64,000 nt of DNA from JACCXG01 sp963750935 (lineage in GTDB: Bacteria > Acidobacteriota > Vicinamibacteria > Vicinamibacterales > 2-12-FULL-66-21). This document shows positions 9,078-16,617 of the stretch, one piece after another (the first letter of the stretch is position 1; every line of letters starts with the position of its first letter). Both the position numbers and the translations under genes were made by a program. The stretch lies in the NCBI GenBank assembly GCA_963750935.1, contig CAVVSR010000018.1, positions 186,001-250,000 on the forward strand. Direction: 5' to 3'. The notes under the pieces are model-generated. The model saw only the letters and a list, made by a program, of their open reading frames with translations. It made no database searches and was not told where the DNA came from.

Positions 9078-9508
9078 CGGATGATCGCCGGCACCTCCGC
9101 CAGGCTCTTGATCCATGTCGGCGGACCGCCGCCCTCGGTGAGATACCCGGAAAAGAAATCTGGCGGCTCCGGCGTCACTCCCTTTTGCCCCGTCCCGACC
9201 GCCAACGACAAGTAGAGCTCACGATTGCCGCCCAAACTGACCTGGACCTGCGCGCACATCGGGAAGTCGCGCCCCTTATCCAGGCTGGGATTGCCGGTCT
9301 GCTCACCGCAGTCGTTCACTTCCCACTTGGTGACCGCTTTCGCGCCTGCGAGGCCCCGCAACCACGACTCGAAGGTCGTGCGTGGCAGTGCCGGATCGAT
9401 CTGGTGAACGATGGCCTTCTTCGCCGCCTCGATGGCCGCCGCATCGCGCGAGGCCGTCGGCGGCTGACCGAGGACGAACGCCAGAATCACCAACGCGCAA
9501 GCGGTCAT
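9074..9508 (-). CDS. Secreted hypothetical protein, 144 aa
   Basis: The N-terminus MTACALVILAFVLGQPPTASRDA is a short signal peptide. The mature part, about 125 residues, has two cysteines (NDCGEQ and FPMCAQ, about 36 bases apart in the gene) that could form one disulfide in the periplasm. I recognise no family. The start codon overlaps the stop of the GyrI-like gene by four bases, and its own stop overlaps the next start by four, so it sits inside a coupled operon. Confidence 0.6.
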   Translation of the reverse strand: MTACALVILAFVLGQPPTASRDAAAIEAAKKAIVHQIDPALPRTTFESWLRGLAGAKAVTKWEVNDCGEQTGNPSLDKGRDFPMCAQVQVSLGGNRELYLSLAVGTGQKGVTPEPPDFFSGYLTEGGGPPTWIKSLAEVPAIIR

Positions 9509-9972
9509 GGGTTACCCCCAGTCACCTGATAGAAGACGTCGGTGCGAATCAGCGACGGGTCGGCGTCCCATTCGGGCTGCCAATGGCCGTAGATCTCCCA
9601 GTTCGGACCGGCAAGGCGGTGGTCGTGCGCCCGGCACCAGTCGCGGGCGGCCGCGTGCGCGGCGCCGAGGCCGCCGTACGGACCCCAGTGCGTGACGGAG
9701 GCCACGGTGCCGCCAGGCGTTGCCGACCGAACCACGTCGCCCTGCTCCGCAAATGGCCCGTGCAGTTCCACCCCGACCTCGAGTCGAATGGCCGCATCCC
9801 AATAGATCGCGACGTGGCGACCTGCCTGTGCCTGCTGCGCACGCACCGCGGTCCAGACGAGGCCACAGCACTCCGGCACCACGCGCGACAACTCCGCCGC
9901 CCTCGCCTGGCGACGAATCACGGCGAGCGGAATGCTATCGAGTTGCTGGAGCCGAACGTCGTAGAGGGCCAT
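9505..9972 (-). CDS. GyrI-like/AraC effector-binding domain protein
   Basis: About 155 residues from the ATG at 9970-9972 (MALYDVRLQQLDSIPLAVIRR); a GTG at 9984 would overlap the TIR gene stop and is the alternative. The stand-alone SOUL/GyrI-like fold is shown by VRSATPGGTVASVTHWGPYGG and the C-terminal GPNWEIYGHWQPEWDADPSLIRTDVFYQV, typical of small-molecule-binding effector domains. No DNA-binding domain is attached. It may bind a ligand or hydrolyse a small electrophile, as some GyrI-like proteins do. It overlaps the following gene by four bases. Confidence 0.8.
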   Translation of the reverse strand: MALYDVRLQQLDSIPLAVIRRQARAAELSRVVPECCGLVWTAVRAQQAQAGRHVAIYWDAAIRLEVGVELHGPFAEQGDVVRSATPGGTVASVTHWGPYGGLGAAHAAARDWCRAHDHRLAGPNWEIYGHWQPEWDADPSLIRTDVFYQVTGGNP

Positions 9973-9983
9973 CTGGGTCTCCA

Positions 9984-10802
9984 CTATCCAGGAGCGGGCT
10001 TTTCCACCTGACGCGAGTAGGCCAGATACGACCGGCCTCGCTCCGTGATCTCCAAATGGTTGTGGACGTCGTCGTCCGCGGCAAACAGCGACCGGATGCC
10101 TCGACCTGGCCGTCGCGCAATGAGTCCAAGGGACAACAGTCGCCGCAGTTCCGCCTCGAACGCGTCCGACCTGTTGAAGAGAAATGGTTCAGGAGATTCC
10201 AGTTTCTTGAGATGCGTCAGCTCGTACTCCGTCGCGAAACTCTGAAGCAGGAACCTCAAGATACCGTCGATGTCGGCGCGCTGGCGTGCCTGTTCGTCCT
10301 GCACCGCACGGACTTGCGTCGTGACGCGCGCTTCAGAAAAACCGAGAGCGCGAATCCTCTCGCGGATGCTGTCGCACGCCGCTCCGACAGCGGCCATGTG
10401 GTTGCCGTCGCCCCGAGGCCAATCGTACGTGGCCATCGTGAGGCCGGCCAGGTCGCTGGGGATCTTGATGCCGTCCCCCTGCGGACGGACCACGAACGTT
10501 CGCTCGCGCCCGAGGCGTCCCATGAACAGACCCAGCTCGAACAACGCGTTGTCGCGCGGGCTGAGAATCGTATGGTCGCGACTCGTGACCAGGTCATCCG
10601 GCGTGAGCACAACGGCGGCAAAGTCGAAGCGCGACAGGCTCTTCACGAGACTGTCGATGAAGGTGTCGCCAACCAGGAAGAAGCCTTCGTTCCACAGCGT
10701 CACCTCGGCGTCCTGCGCGAGGAGCGAGCGCACGGCGCGGGCGAAGTCCAGTCCTTCGGACGACGAGCCGATGAAGAGTGCCGGCTTGGAACTTGGCGTC
10801 AT
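9984..10802 (-). CDS. TIR-like nucleotide-binding protein (PF10137/Cap12-type), candidate NADase
   Basis: 272 residues. The N-terminal 150 residues match the bacterial TIR-like family (PF10137): ALFIGSSSEGLDFARAV at residues 8-24, LWNEGFF, FDFAAVVLTPDD, then RDNALFELGLFMG with the expected catalytic Glu, and RTFVVRPQGDGIKIPSDLAG. The last 100 residues look like a winged-helix or helical module (AELRRLLSLGLIARRPGRG). Relatives act as NAD+-cleaving effectors in antiphage systems such as CBASS and Pycsar. No cyclase or Argonaute gene is adjacent, so its trigger is unknown. The ATG lies about 40 bases after attC-like site 2, as a cassette gene would. Confidence 0.85.
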   Translation of the reverse strand: MTPSSKPALFIGSSSEGLDFARAVRSLLAQDAEVTLWNEGFFLVGDTFIDSLVKSLSRFDFAAVVLTPDDLVTSRDHTILSPRDNALFELGLFMGRLGRERTFVVRPQGDGIKIPSDLAGLTMATYDWPRGDGNHMAAVGAACDSIRERIRALGFSEARVTTQVRAVQDEQARQRADIDGILRFLLQSFATEYELTHLKKLESPEPFLFNRSDAFEAELRRLLSLGLIARRPGRGIRSLFAADDDVHNHLEITERGRSYLAYSRQVEKPAPG

Positions 10803-10843
10803 GACGCCCTCGTCGCTTGCTCGCGACCGAACGTTTGCGGTTC

Positions 10844-10914
10844 GCCCAACGTCCTGCGCTTCAGCCGCGGCGGGTCATGATCGCACCGGCTGGCGGCGGC
10901 TGCAAACACTGGTC
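10844..10914 (-). other. attC-like site 2, in a 368-base gene-free stretch
   Basis: On the minus strand the site closes with a perfect GTTGGGC core (GTTRRRY; 10844-10850). CAGCCGC pairs exactly with GCGGCTG, and the loop carries TGCGATCATGA as in site 1. The outer left box is degenerate (GACCAGT) but still pairs mostly by wobble. Its order (box, short stem, TGCGATCATGA, complementary stem, GGACGTT) follows site 1 closely. The rest of 10803-11170 shows no credible coding sequence. Confidence 0.6.
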
Positions 10915-11170
10915 ACGGTCGATCCTGCCAGCCGGATGTGGCGCTAGCTCGATGTTCGGGACTGAGAAGGGTGGCTGCCATGAGCGAGCCTGCGGTCGTG
11001 TGCTCGCGCAGGCGAGTCGAATGGCTTGCCAGCCGAAGTTCGCCTTCGCTGGCCTGCGAGCAAAGGGTGCGCGCCCAGCAGTCCCAGCGATCGAACTCCC
11101 GGAGCGCGCGCTGCGCTTCCGTCGCCAGCTTACTGATTGCAGGGGAACCTCTAATACGTAGGCTCTTCCG

Positions 11171-11677
11171 CTACGCTTTCCGCAGGCCCGCCGCGCGCCC
11201 TGATAAGGCCCGCCGACTCACCTTCGCCGCCGGCCGCTCGGCGGCGGCGGCGACGGTGTCCATCACGACTGAGACGTCCAGGTGTCCCCCAATCGCCCGG
11301 GCCGCTGCCTCGAGTTGATCGATCTTCGACCCGTGGCGAATGTCCAGGAGTCGATCGACGTGGGGCGGATGCGCATTGAGCCTACGGGCGAGTTCCGCCT
11401 TGTTGATGTGAAGCCGCCGCATGCCCTGATAGAGCTGCACCTTGGCCGCAACGAGCGCCGGCAGGGCGACCACCTCCCGCTTCCGCGCCGGCGAGGGCAA
11501 CGGAATGGGGCGTCGGTCCTTGATATAGGTTTCCACGATCGTTTCCAGGGCGTCGACCGCGCGCGCGAGCGCCTCCTCTTTCGTCTCGCCGTAGGTGTGG
11601 GCCTCCGGGAAATCCGGAAACGAGACGAGGATCGTCCTGTTGTCGTCGAATGCCAAGGTGACCGGATACTGCACCAT
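11171..11677 (-). CDS. hicB: HicB family antitoxin with C-terminal helix-turn-helix
   Basis: 168 residues. The N-terminal 50 residues are the HicB RNase-H-like fold (YPVTLAFDDNRTILVSFPDFPEAHTYGETKEEALARAVDALE). A C-terminal XRE-type HTH follows (RLHINKAELARRLNAHPPHVDRLLDIRHGSKIDQLEAAARA). HicB neutralises HicA and represses the operon. It lies 24 bases downstream of hicA in the same direction, the usual hicA-hicB order. The tail after the HTH is Ala/Arg-rich and somewhat longer than usual. Confidence 0.92.
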   Translation of the reverse strand: MVQYPVTLAFDDNRTILVSFPDFPEAHTYGETKEEALARAVDALETIVETYIKDRRPIPLPSPARKREVVALPALVAAKVQLYQGMRRLHINKAELARRLNAHPPHVDRLLDIRHGSKIDQLEAAARAIGGHLDVSVVMDTVAAAAERPAAKVSRRALSGRAAGLRKA

Positions 11678-11701
11678 CGCCGCCTCCTCCGTGTGGGTCC
11701 G

Positions 11702-11899
11702 TTACCGCAGGCCGAGATCCCGCTTGATGGCGTTCACCAGCCCCGTGCCGAGTTCCTTTTGCTTGCCGTGCATCGGCAGTACGGACATCTTGGTTCCGCG
11801 CCGGACGATGAGATGGCCGCCCTTGCCGGGCTCGAACGTGCATCCGTTCTTAGCCAGCCAACGCTTGAACTCGGCGCTCGTCACAAAAAGAGTATGCAT
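11702..11899 (-). CDS. hicA: HicA family mRNA interferase toxin
   Basis: A 65-residue dsRBD-like toxin with the family pattern VTSAEFKRWLAKNGC, then GKGGHLIVRRG with the catalytic His, and LPMHGKQKELGTGLVNAIKRDLGL. HicA cleaves mRNA on ribosomes when HicB is depleted. The length and the C-terminal I-x-R-D-L-G-L are canonical. It is the first gene of the operon, and an AT-rich promoter with a dyad sits directly upstream. Confidence 0.92.
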   Translation of the reverse strand: MHTLFVTSAEFKRWLAKNGCTFEPGKGGHLIVRRGTKMSVLPMHGKQKELGTGLVNAIKRDLGLR

Positions 11900-11903
11900 C
11901 AGA

Positions 11904-11945
11904 TGTGTTTATTAAACAACACAAATGTTGCTATACATTTGATGC
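11904..11945 (-). promoter_or_regulatory. hicAB promoter/operator
   Basis: An AT-rich block, unusual for this window, lies right before hicA. TGTGTT (11904-11909) and AACACA (11918-11923) form an inverted repeat with an 8-base spacer, and TATA-containing sequence follows at 11930-11937. HicB-type antitoxins bind such palindromes to repress their own promoter. Assignment is by position and symmetry. Confidence 0.5.
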
Positions 11946-12023
11946 AACCGTTGCCGGGATTTCAGGGAATAACCCAGGAAGTAGCCAGCCAGCCGGAGAT
12001 GTGCGGGAAACAGCCGAAAAATG

Positions 12024-12164
12024 TTGGCGCGCCCGGCCCACCTGCGTTCGCGAAAGATTGCACGACGAAATTCTCAGGCATTTTGCGGCCTGACGAAAAC
12101 GCGCCGCGAGCTGCGACGAATCAGAGAGTCTGTCGATTCGGGGGGGATCGCCGCCTGAGCTTAC
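12024..12164. repeat. Paired-block repeat, copy 1
   Basis: Two blocks shared with 15474-15644: 23 identical bases at 12024-12046 (TTGGCGCGCCCGG then CCCACCTGCG), and 12142-12164, which matches 15622-15644 with two differences. The interior is different and of different length (95 versus 125 bases). The rest of 11946-12177 shows nothing recognisable. Confidence 0.6.
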
Positions 12165-12177
12165 GTCGTGACCGGCG

Positions 12178-12632
12178 TCACCCTTTGCGTTTCGAGACAA
12201 TCTGCATGGTGGTCGCCGCTTGTCCGTCGAATTGCTCGGTGAAATCAGCGACCAGCTCACCCCGGGTATTGAGTGACCACACGAACTTCACACTGCGTTT
12301 TCGGCCGTCGGGATCACGTCGCCCGTTCGGCAATCACTAGCTTGTCACCGTCCCATGCAGCACTTGCGACTGTAACGACCTGGTGAATGACGAAACGGCT
12401 CTCAGTGCCGTCAAAGTTGTACGTGAAGGAGTGGCCACCTCCACTCGAGTCGTGTCCTCTCGTGAGCGCTTTCTCAGTCTGGCGGACAGTTTGTTCTTGG
12501 CCGGCCGCCGCTCCTGGGCTCACGGCGACCCATCTTCCGGAGAAGTTCCGGCTTTTGTTGGGCCGCCAGAGCCCCGACCATCAGGACCATGATGGCTACG
12601 GCGTGTGGTGCGACACGGTGAATACACCCCAT
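12178..12632 (-). pseudogene. Secreted hypothetical protein gene broken by frameshifts
   Basis: Following the best reading across three frames gives an N-terminal signal (MGCIHRVAPHAVAIMVLMVGALAA), then WVAVSPGAAAGQEQTVRQTEKALTRG, HSFTYNFDGTESR, AAWDGDKLVIAERAT, and a tail ending FDGQAATTMQIVSKRKG at the stop 12178-12180. It resembles a type of short secreted beta-rich protein common in acidobacteria that reads like a lipid or solute-binding fold, but its function is unknown. At least two frame changes occur within 450 bases. It could be assembly error, but the density also fits decay next to the IS21-like element. Confidence 0.55.
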
Positions 12633-12670
12633 GCTCTGCCTCCTAGCATTTGATGCCGCCGGCTGGGCGC

Positions 12671-12713
12671 GCCGCTCAGAAAGTAGACCAATCGCCGCTC
12701 GGAAAGTAGACCA
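12671..12713 (+). repeat. IS21 left end, two tandem terminal repeats
   Basis: GCCGCTCAGAAAGTAGACCA (12671-12690) and GCCGCTCGGAAAGTAGACCA (12694-12713) differ at one position. They are presumed IstA binding sites. Confidence 0.85.
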
Positions 12714-12768
12714 CCTGAGGGCCTGATGGCGGGCTTGCCGGATCGCGGGATCCGGGGTCCGCTGGAGG

Positions 12769-14262
12769 ATGCTCAGGATGGATCAGGTGCATGTCGTCCG
12801 GCACAAAGTGCTGGTGGAGGGGCGGTCGCAGCGGGCGGTCGCGCGGGAGCTGGGATTGGCGCGGGTGACGGTCCGCAAGTATCTGGACCAGGCGGCGCCG
12901 GTGCGGACGGAGGCCGCGCCCCGGCCGCGGCCGGTGTGGGACGAGGTGGCCGCGCGGGTGCAGGCGCTGCTCGCGGAGTCGGCGCAGTGGACCGGCGGCA
13001 AGCAGCGGCTGACGGCCACGCGGCTGCACGAGCTGCTGGTGGCCGAGGGCCACCGCGTCGGCGTGACGGTCGTCCGAGATGCGGTCGCCGAGTGGAAGCG
13101 GCAGCGGCGCGAGGTCTTCGTGCCGTTGACGTATCGGCCCGGGCGATCTGGCCGAGGTCGACTTCTTCGAGGTGCTGGTCGACGTCGACGGGATCCGCCG
13201 CAAGGCGTGGCTCTTTCTGATGCGGCTGATGTACTCCGGCCGCGACTTCGCGTGGATCTACGAGCGCCAGGATCAAATCAGCTTTCTCGACGGGCACGTC
13301 CGGGCGTTCGCGCACTTCGAGGGCGTGCCCGGCGCGGGTGGCGTACGACAATCTGCGGGCGGCCGTCGTGCGGATCCTGGTCGGCGGCGCGCGGACGTTG
13401 ACGCCGCGGTTCACGGCGCTGGCCTCGCACTATCTGCTCGAGGCGTGCTTCTGTCGGCCCGGCGAGGGCCACGATAAGGGCGGCGTCGAGGCGCGGGGCA
13501 AAGCCGTGCGGCAGCAGGCGCTGGTCCCGATTCCGAGCGGGCCGACGCTCGCGGGCATCAATGACGCGCTGCTGGCGCGGATGGATGCGCGGCTCGACAC
13601 CACGCGCGATGCGGCCGGGCAGACCATCGGCGGCGCGCTTCGCCGAGGAGCAGCGCCTGTTTCGGCTCGCCCGATCGCCGTTTGCGCCGGAGGCGACGAC
13701 GCTGGCCACGGTGACGCCGCGCGCGCTGGTGCGGCTCGAGGGCGCGGTGTACTCGGTGTGGACGCGCTGGGCGGGGCTCGATCTGGTGGTGCGCGATCGG
13801 CGCGAGCGACCGTGACGATCGTCGGCCGCGACGGCACGCGCGTGCAGCATCCGCGCAAGCGGTTCGGCGAGCGGTCGATCGACTACCGGCACTACCTGTC
13901 GGAGCTCGCGCGCAAGCCGCAGGCGGTGCGCCAGGTGCTGCCGGATCTCCTGCGGGATCTCGGGCGCCCCGTTTCCGGCGATCTGGGATCAGCTCCACGC
14001 GGCGCACGGGCCGCGCGACGCCGCGCGGCTCTTCGCCAAGGTCCTCGGCCAGCTCGACACCCACGGCGCCGCCGTCGTCGTGCCGGCGCTGACCGCCGCG
14101 CTCGCGACCGGGACGCCGCTGCTGCTCGCGCTCACGCCGGCGCCGGCCGTCGACTCGATCGGCTCGCGCCGGACGCGGTGCCCGCGCCCCTGCGCGACCA
14201 TCGAGGTGGGAGCGGCTGTGCCGCCGACTACGATGCGCTGGCTCGTGGAGGTGGCCGCATGA
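12769..14262 (+). pseudogene. istA: IS21 transposase IstA, multiply frameshifted
   Basis: The reconstructed protein has an N-terminal HTH (VEGRSQRAVARELGLARVTVRKYL), then an RNase-H-like catalytic core: first Asp in LAEVDFFEV, second in AYDNLRAAV, Glu in KGGVEARGKAV. The C-terminal part ends MRWLVEVAA. At least five single-base frame changes are needed (near 13142, 13335, 13640, 13812 and 13970), most at G/C runs. As printed it cannot make an active transposase. It ends at 14262, overlapping the istB start. Confidence 0.85.
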
Positions 14263-15024
14263 GCGCCGCCGCTCACCCGCGATCTCGTCGTCGCCCAGAC
14301 GCGCGCGCTCAAGCTGCCCGGCATCGCGCGCACGTTTGAAGGCCTCGCGCGGCAAGCCCGCGACGCCCACTGGCCGCACGAAGACTATCTGCACGAGGTC
14401 CTGAGCGCCGAGCAGGCCTCGCGGCATGAGTCGGTGATCCGGCAGCGGCTCCGCGAGGCGCGCTTCCCCGAGGTGAAGACGCTCGACACCTTCGACTTTG
14501 CCGCCGCCGAGGGCGTCAGCGCGACCCAGGTCCACACGCTCGCGCGCGGCGAGTGGGTCACCGCGCCGGAGAATCTGATCTTCGCCGGCCCGATCGGGAC
14601 CGGCAAGACGCACCTGGCGATCGCGCTCGGCGTCGAAGCGACCAAGCAGAAACGCCGCGTGCTCTTCACGCGCGCGGCCGACCTGGTGCGCCAGCTCCTC
14701 GAAGCCCGCGACACGCGCGAGCTCACGCGCCTGCAGCAGCGGCTGCTCCGCGTCGACGTGCTCATCGTCGACGAGCTGGGCTTCGTGCCCTTCGACCGCA
14801 TCGGCGGCGAGCTGCTCTTCAATCTGCTCACCGACCGCTACGAGCGGCGCGCCACGGTCGTCACGACGAATCTCGCCTTCGCCGAATGGGTCACCGTCTT
14901 TGCCGGCGACGAGAAGCTCACGACCGCGCTGCTCGATCGCCTGGCGCATCACGCGACCGTGCTCACCACGAAAGGCAAGAGCTATCGCATGCGCAAGCGC
15001 CGCACCCGCGAGGAGCCATCGTGA
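14259..15024 (+). CDS. istB: IS21 helper ATPase IstB (one frameshift near its start)
   Basis: An AAA+ ATPase of the DnaC/IstB type, about 255 residues. From the ATG at 14259 the first few codons are out of frame. One extra base near 14269 separates them from LTRDLVVAQTRALKLPGIARTFEG. From there the frame is open: Walker A GPIGTGKTH, Walker B VLIVDELGF, sensor VTTNLAF and a C-terminal basic tail. IstB assembles with IstA on DNA and directs target selection. The start overlaps the istA stop as ATGA. Confidence 0.88.
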
Positions 15025-15185
15025 TCCCGTCGAGCCGACCGTGGTCACCTCGCCACGTCCATCGTCGCGGTACACGGTGGGCGCTCGCCGGCCCAGGCCG
15101 GCTCACGCTGCCTGGAAGACCCCGAAGGAGGAGATCGGATCTACTGTCGTCAGGTCAGAACCGCGTAGAATGAACGCCCTCCAGG

Positions 15186-15228
15186 TGGTCTACTTTCCGA
15201 GCGGCGTACTGGTCTAGTTTCCGAGCGG
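15186..15228 (-). repeat. IS21 right end, two tandem terminal repeats
   Basis: The reverse complement of 15209-15228 and 15186-15205 reads GCCGCTCGGAAACTAGACCA and GCCGCTCGGAAAGTAGACCA, matching the left end. The gap 15229-15640 to the next gene contains no credible coding sequence. Confidence 0.85.
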
Positions 15229-15473
15229 CGTACCCACGGGACGAGGCTGCTTTCGATGACCCATTTAGACGATGACGCGCGCAACCTGGCCGGGACAGTT
15301 CGCGCGCGATCGGCTCGCAAGACCAGCCTGAAAGCTGCCGACCGCCGTGCCTCGGTCCGGGTCCAATCCGCGCGCAGATGTCACCGCTGAAGAGTGGTTC
15401 TACTTTGTGCGCCCGATATCCCGGACGCTGATGCACTCGACCGGCGCGACCGGCTCGTGATGACGGTCAAGAT

Positions 15474-15644
15474 TTGGCGCGCCCGGCCCACCTGCGCGCT
15501 TCGCGCTCCGGCGGGCACAAGCACTCACGCGCCATCCGCCGGAGTCCCGCGGGAGATCACGTGCGGGCGTAGGCGGATGGCGCGCCCGGGGGACTCGCGA
15601 TTGGTTGGACGATTCCCTTCCGGGGGATTGCCGCCTGATCTTAC
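15474..15644. repeat. Paired-block repeat, copy 2, with internal hairpin
   Basis: It shares end blocks 15474-15496 and 15622-15644 with the copy at 12024-12164. Its interior holds a perfect 12-bp inverted repeat, GCGCCATCCGCC (15529-15540) and GGCGGATGGCGC (15572-15583). The two copies flank the IS21-like element at some distance. Its nature is unknown; it could be a small non-autonomous element. Confidence 0.55.
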
Positions 15645-15940
15645 CCCTTCTCCCGTGAGGGGTACGTAGCGGGAACAGAGACGACGGTGCCGTCCTCTCG
15701 CATGTGGTGACGCGTGCCGTTCCCGAAGATGTGGTGTCTGACCGCGTCACTGAAACGACGAACGAACACTTCCCGCTGGTCCCATGAGAGAAAGCAGCGC
15801 CGGTGCATCGAGGCGTCCGAGAACTGCCAAAGTGGGTCCCTTCGATCCGAGAGAAAATGAGATGTCGCGACTACGTCATCGGATGGCTCGTAGCCGTGAC
15901 CGCAGATAGCACATCGGCTGGTACCGAGAATCAACGCCAC
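15641..15940 (-). CDS. Hypothetical protein with a CxxC zinc-ribbon-like motif
   Basis: From the GTG at 15938-15940 it encodes 99 residues: LILGTSRCAICGHGYEPSDDVVATSHF, then HRRCFLSWDQREVFVRRF and a C-terminus ending PSREKG. Two cysteines in CAIC and a later H-R-R-C could bind zinc. A longer reading exists upstream, but its extra residues look like tRNA-proximal noncoding sequence, so the short start is preferred. No function is assignable. It is the last gene before the tRNA. Confidence 0.5.
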   Translation of the reverse strand: MALILGTSRCAICGHGYEPSDDVVATSHFLSDRRDPLWQFSDASMHRRCFLSWDQREVFVRRFSDAVRHHIFGNGTRHHMREDGTVVSVPATYPSREKG

Positions 15941-16096
15941 GACACCTGCCTCTGAATCAGGCACACAGCCCTCAGAATCCGACCGAATACCTCGAGCGGG
16001 CTCACGGTGCTTCTTGCCACCGATCGAGCGCAGCGAGTGAGCCACGCGATCGGAGCGAGCCGCCGAAGCGGCGAGCGAGAGCGCGTGTAGGGGAGT

Positions 16097-16117
16097 CCGA
16101 GGGGCAAAGCCCCTCGG
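16097..16117. other. Perfect hairpin downstream of tRNA-Arg
   Basis: CCGAGGGGC (16097-16105), loop AAA, GCCCCTCGG (16109-16117). It lies 10 bases beyond the tRNA 3' end. The A-tract on the plus strand means the T-tract precedes the hairpin on the tRNA strand, so it is not a standard intrinsic terminator there. It may protect or end the tRNA transcript. Confidence 0.45.
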
Positions 16118-16126
16118 AAAAAGAAG

Positions 16127-16200
16127 CGCGCCCGGCAGGACTCGAACCTGCGACCCCCGGCTTAGAAGGCCGGTGCTCTATCCAACTGAGCTACGGGCGC
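16127..16200 (-). tRNA. tRNA-Arg (anticodon UCU)
   Basis: The minus strand folds as a standard cloverleaf. The acceptor GCGCCCG pairs with CGGGCGC, with a G discriminator. The D-arm has AGCTCAGTTGGATAGAGC, the anticodon stem is CCGGC/GCCGG with loop CTTCTAA (anticodon TCT), and the T-arm is GCAGG-TTCGAGT-CCTGC. CCA is not encoded. It forms the right border of the accessory region. Confidence 0.95.
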
Positions 16201-16617
16201 GGAGAGGCCGATTGTACCACCCGCGTTTTCATCGGACCGAGTGCCGCTCGCCGCGGTCCACTGACACAGCACGGTGGTGCCATCGCTGTCGGGCAGCTAA
16301 TACCGGCTAAGAAAGCGACGCTGTCGGTACGCTCGACTCCGAAGCCTGACCCGTCGCCCATGTCCCATTCGCCGCGGCTCGGTCCGGACCGAGTCCGACG
16401 GAAAAAAACACAGCGCTCTCCTCGCGAATTCACTTGACAGGATTTCGGAGACACCTCGCCGCGGATCACGACCGCTTCACAGACCCACGCCGGCACTCGC
16501 ACACGCGCCCGTGGATGGCACTTCTCGTCCCAAGCCAGGCGTTGGGCACCGCACGGCTGCGAACGTCGCGCACCGGCGCACTGCGCGCGTGCGCGATCGA
16601 CGATGGTAGAAAGGGTC
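16201..16617. other. Intergenic stretch, no gene seen
   Basis: 417 bases between the tRNA-Arg 5' end and the HNH gene. Possible reading frames here have atypical, Cys/Arg-rich translations and no ribosome binding site. It must contain the divergent promoters for the tRNA and the HNH gene; an A-rich run at 16400-16409 is the only AT-rich patch. Confidence 0.5.

Larger units (their letters stand above)
12671..15228 (+). mobile_element. IS21-family insertion sequence
   Basis: About 2.56 kb. It is bounded by inverted ends that each carry two tandem copies of a 20-base motif (GCCGCTCGGAAAGTAGACCA) at 23-base spacing: 12671-12690 and 12694-12713 on the left, 15186-15205 and 15209-15228 on the right. 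Inside are istA and istB with an ATGA overlap. Multiple terminal binding repeats are characteristic of IS21. No target-site duplication is evident. Confidence 0.9.

Noticed and set aside
9984..10802. A complete CBASS or Pycsar system around the TIR-like gene
   Set aside because: No nucleotide cyclase, Cap2/Cap3 or HORMA/TRIP13 gene is next to it, so only the effector-like protein is claimed.
13558..15075. 505-codon minus-strand frame across the IS21 element
   Set aside because: It runs antisense to istA and istB, whose HTH, DDE and Walker motifs are unmistakable.
16097..16117. Intrinsic terminator for the tRNA
   Set aside because: The T-tract is on the promoter-proximal side of the hairpin for the tRNA strand, so the usual stem-then-U order is not met; kept only as a hairpin.
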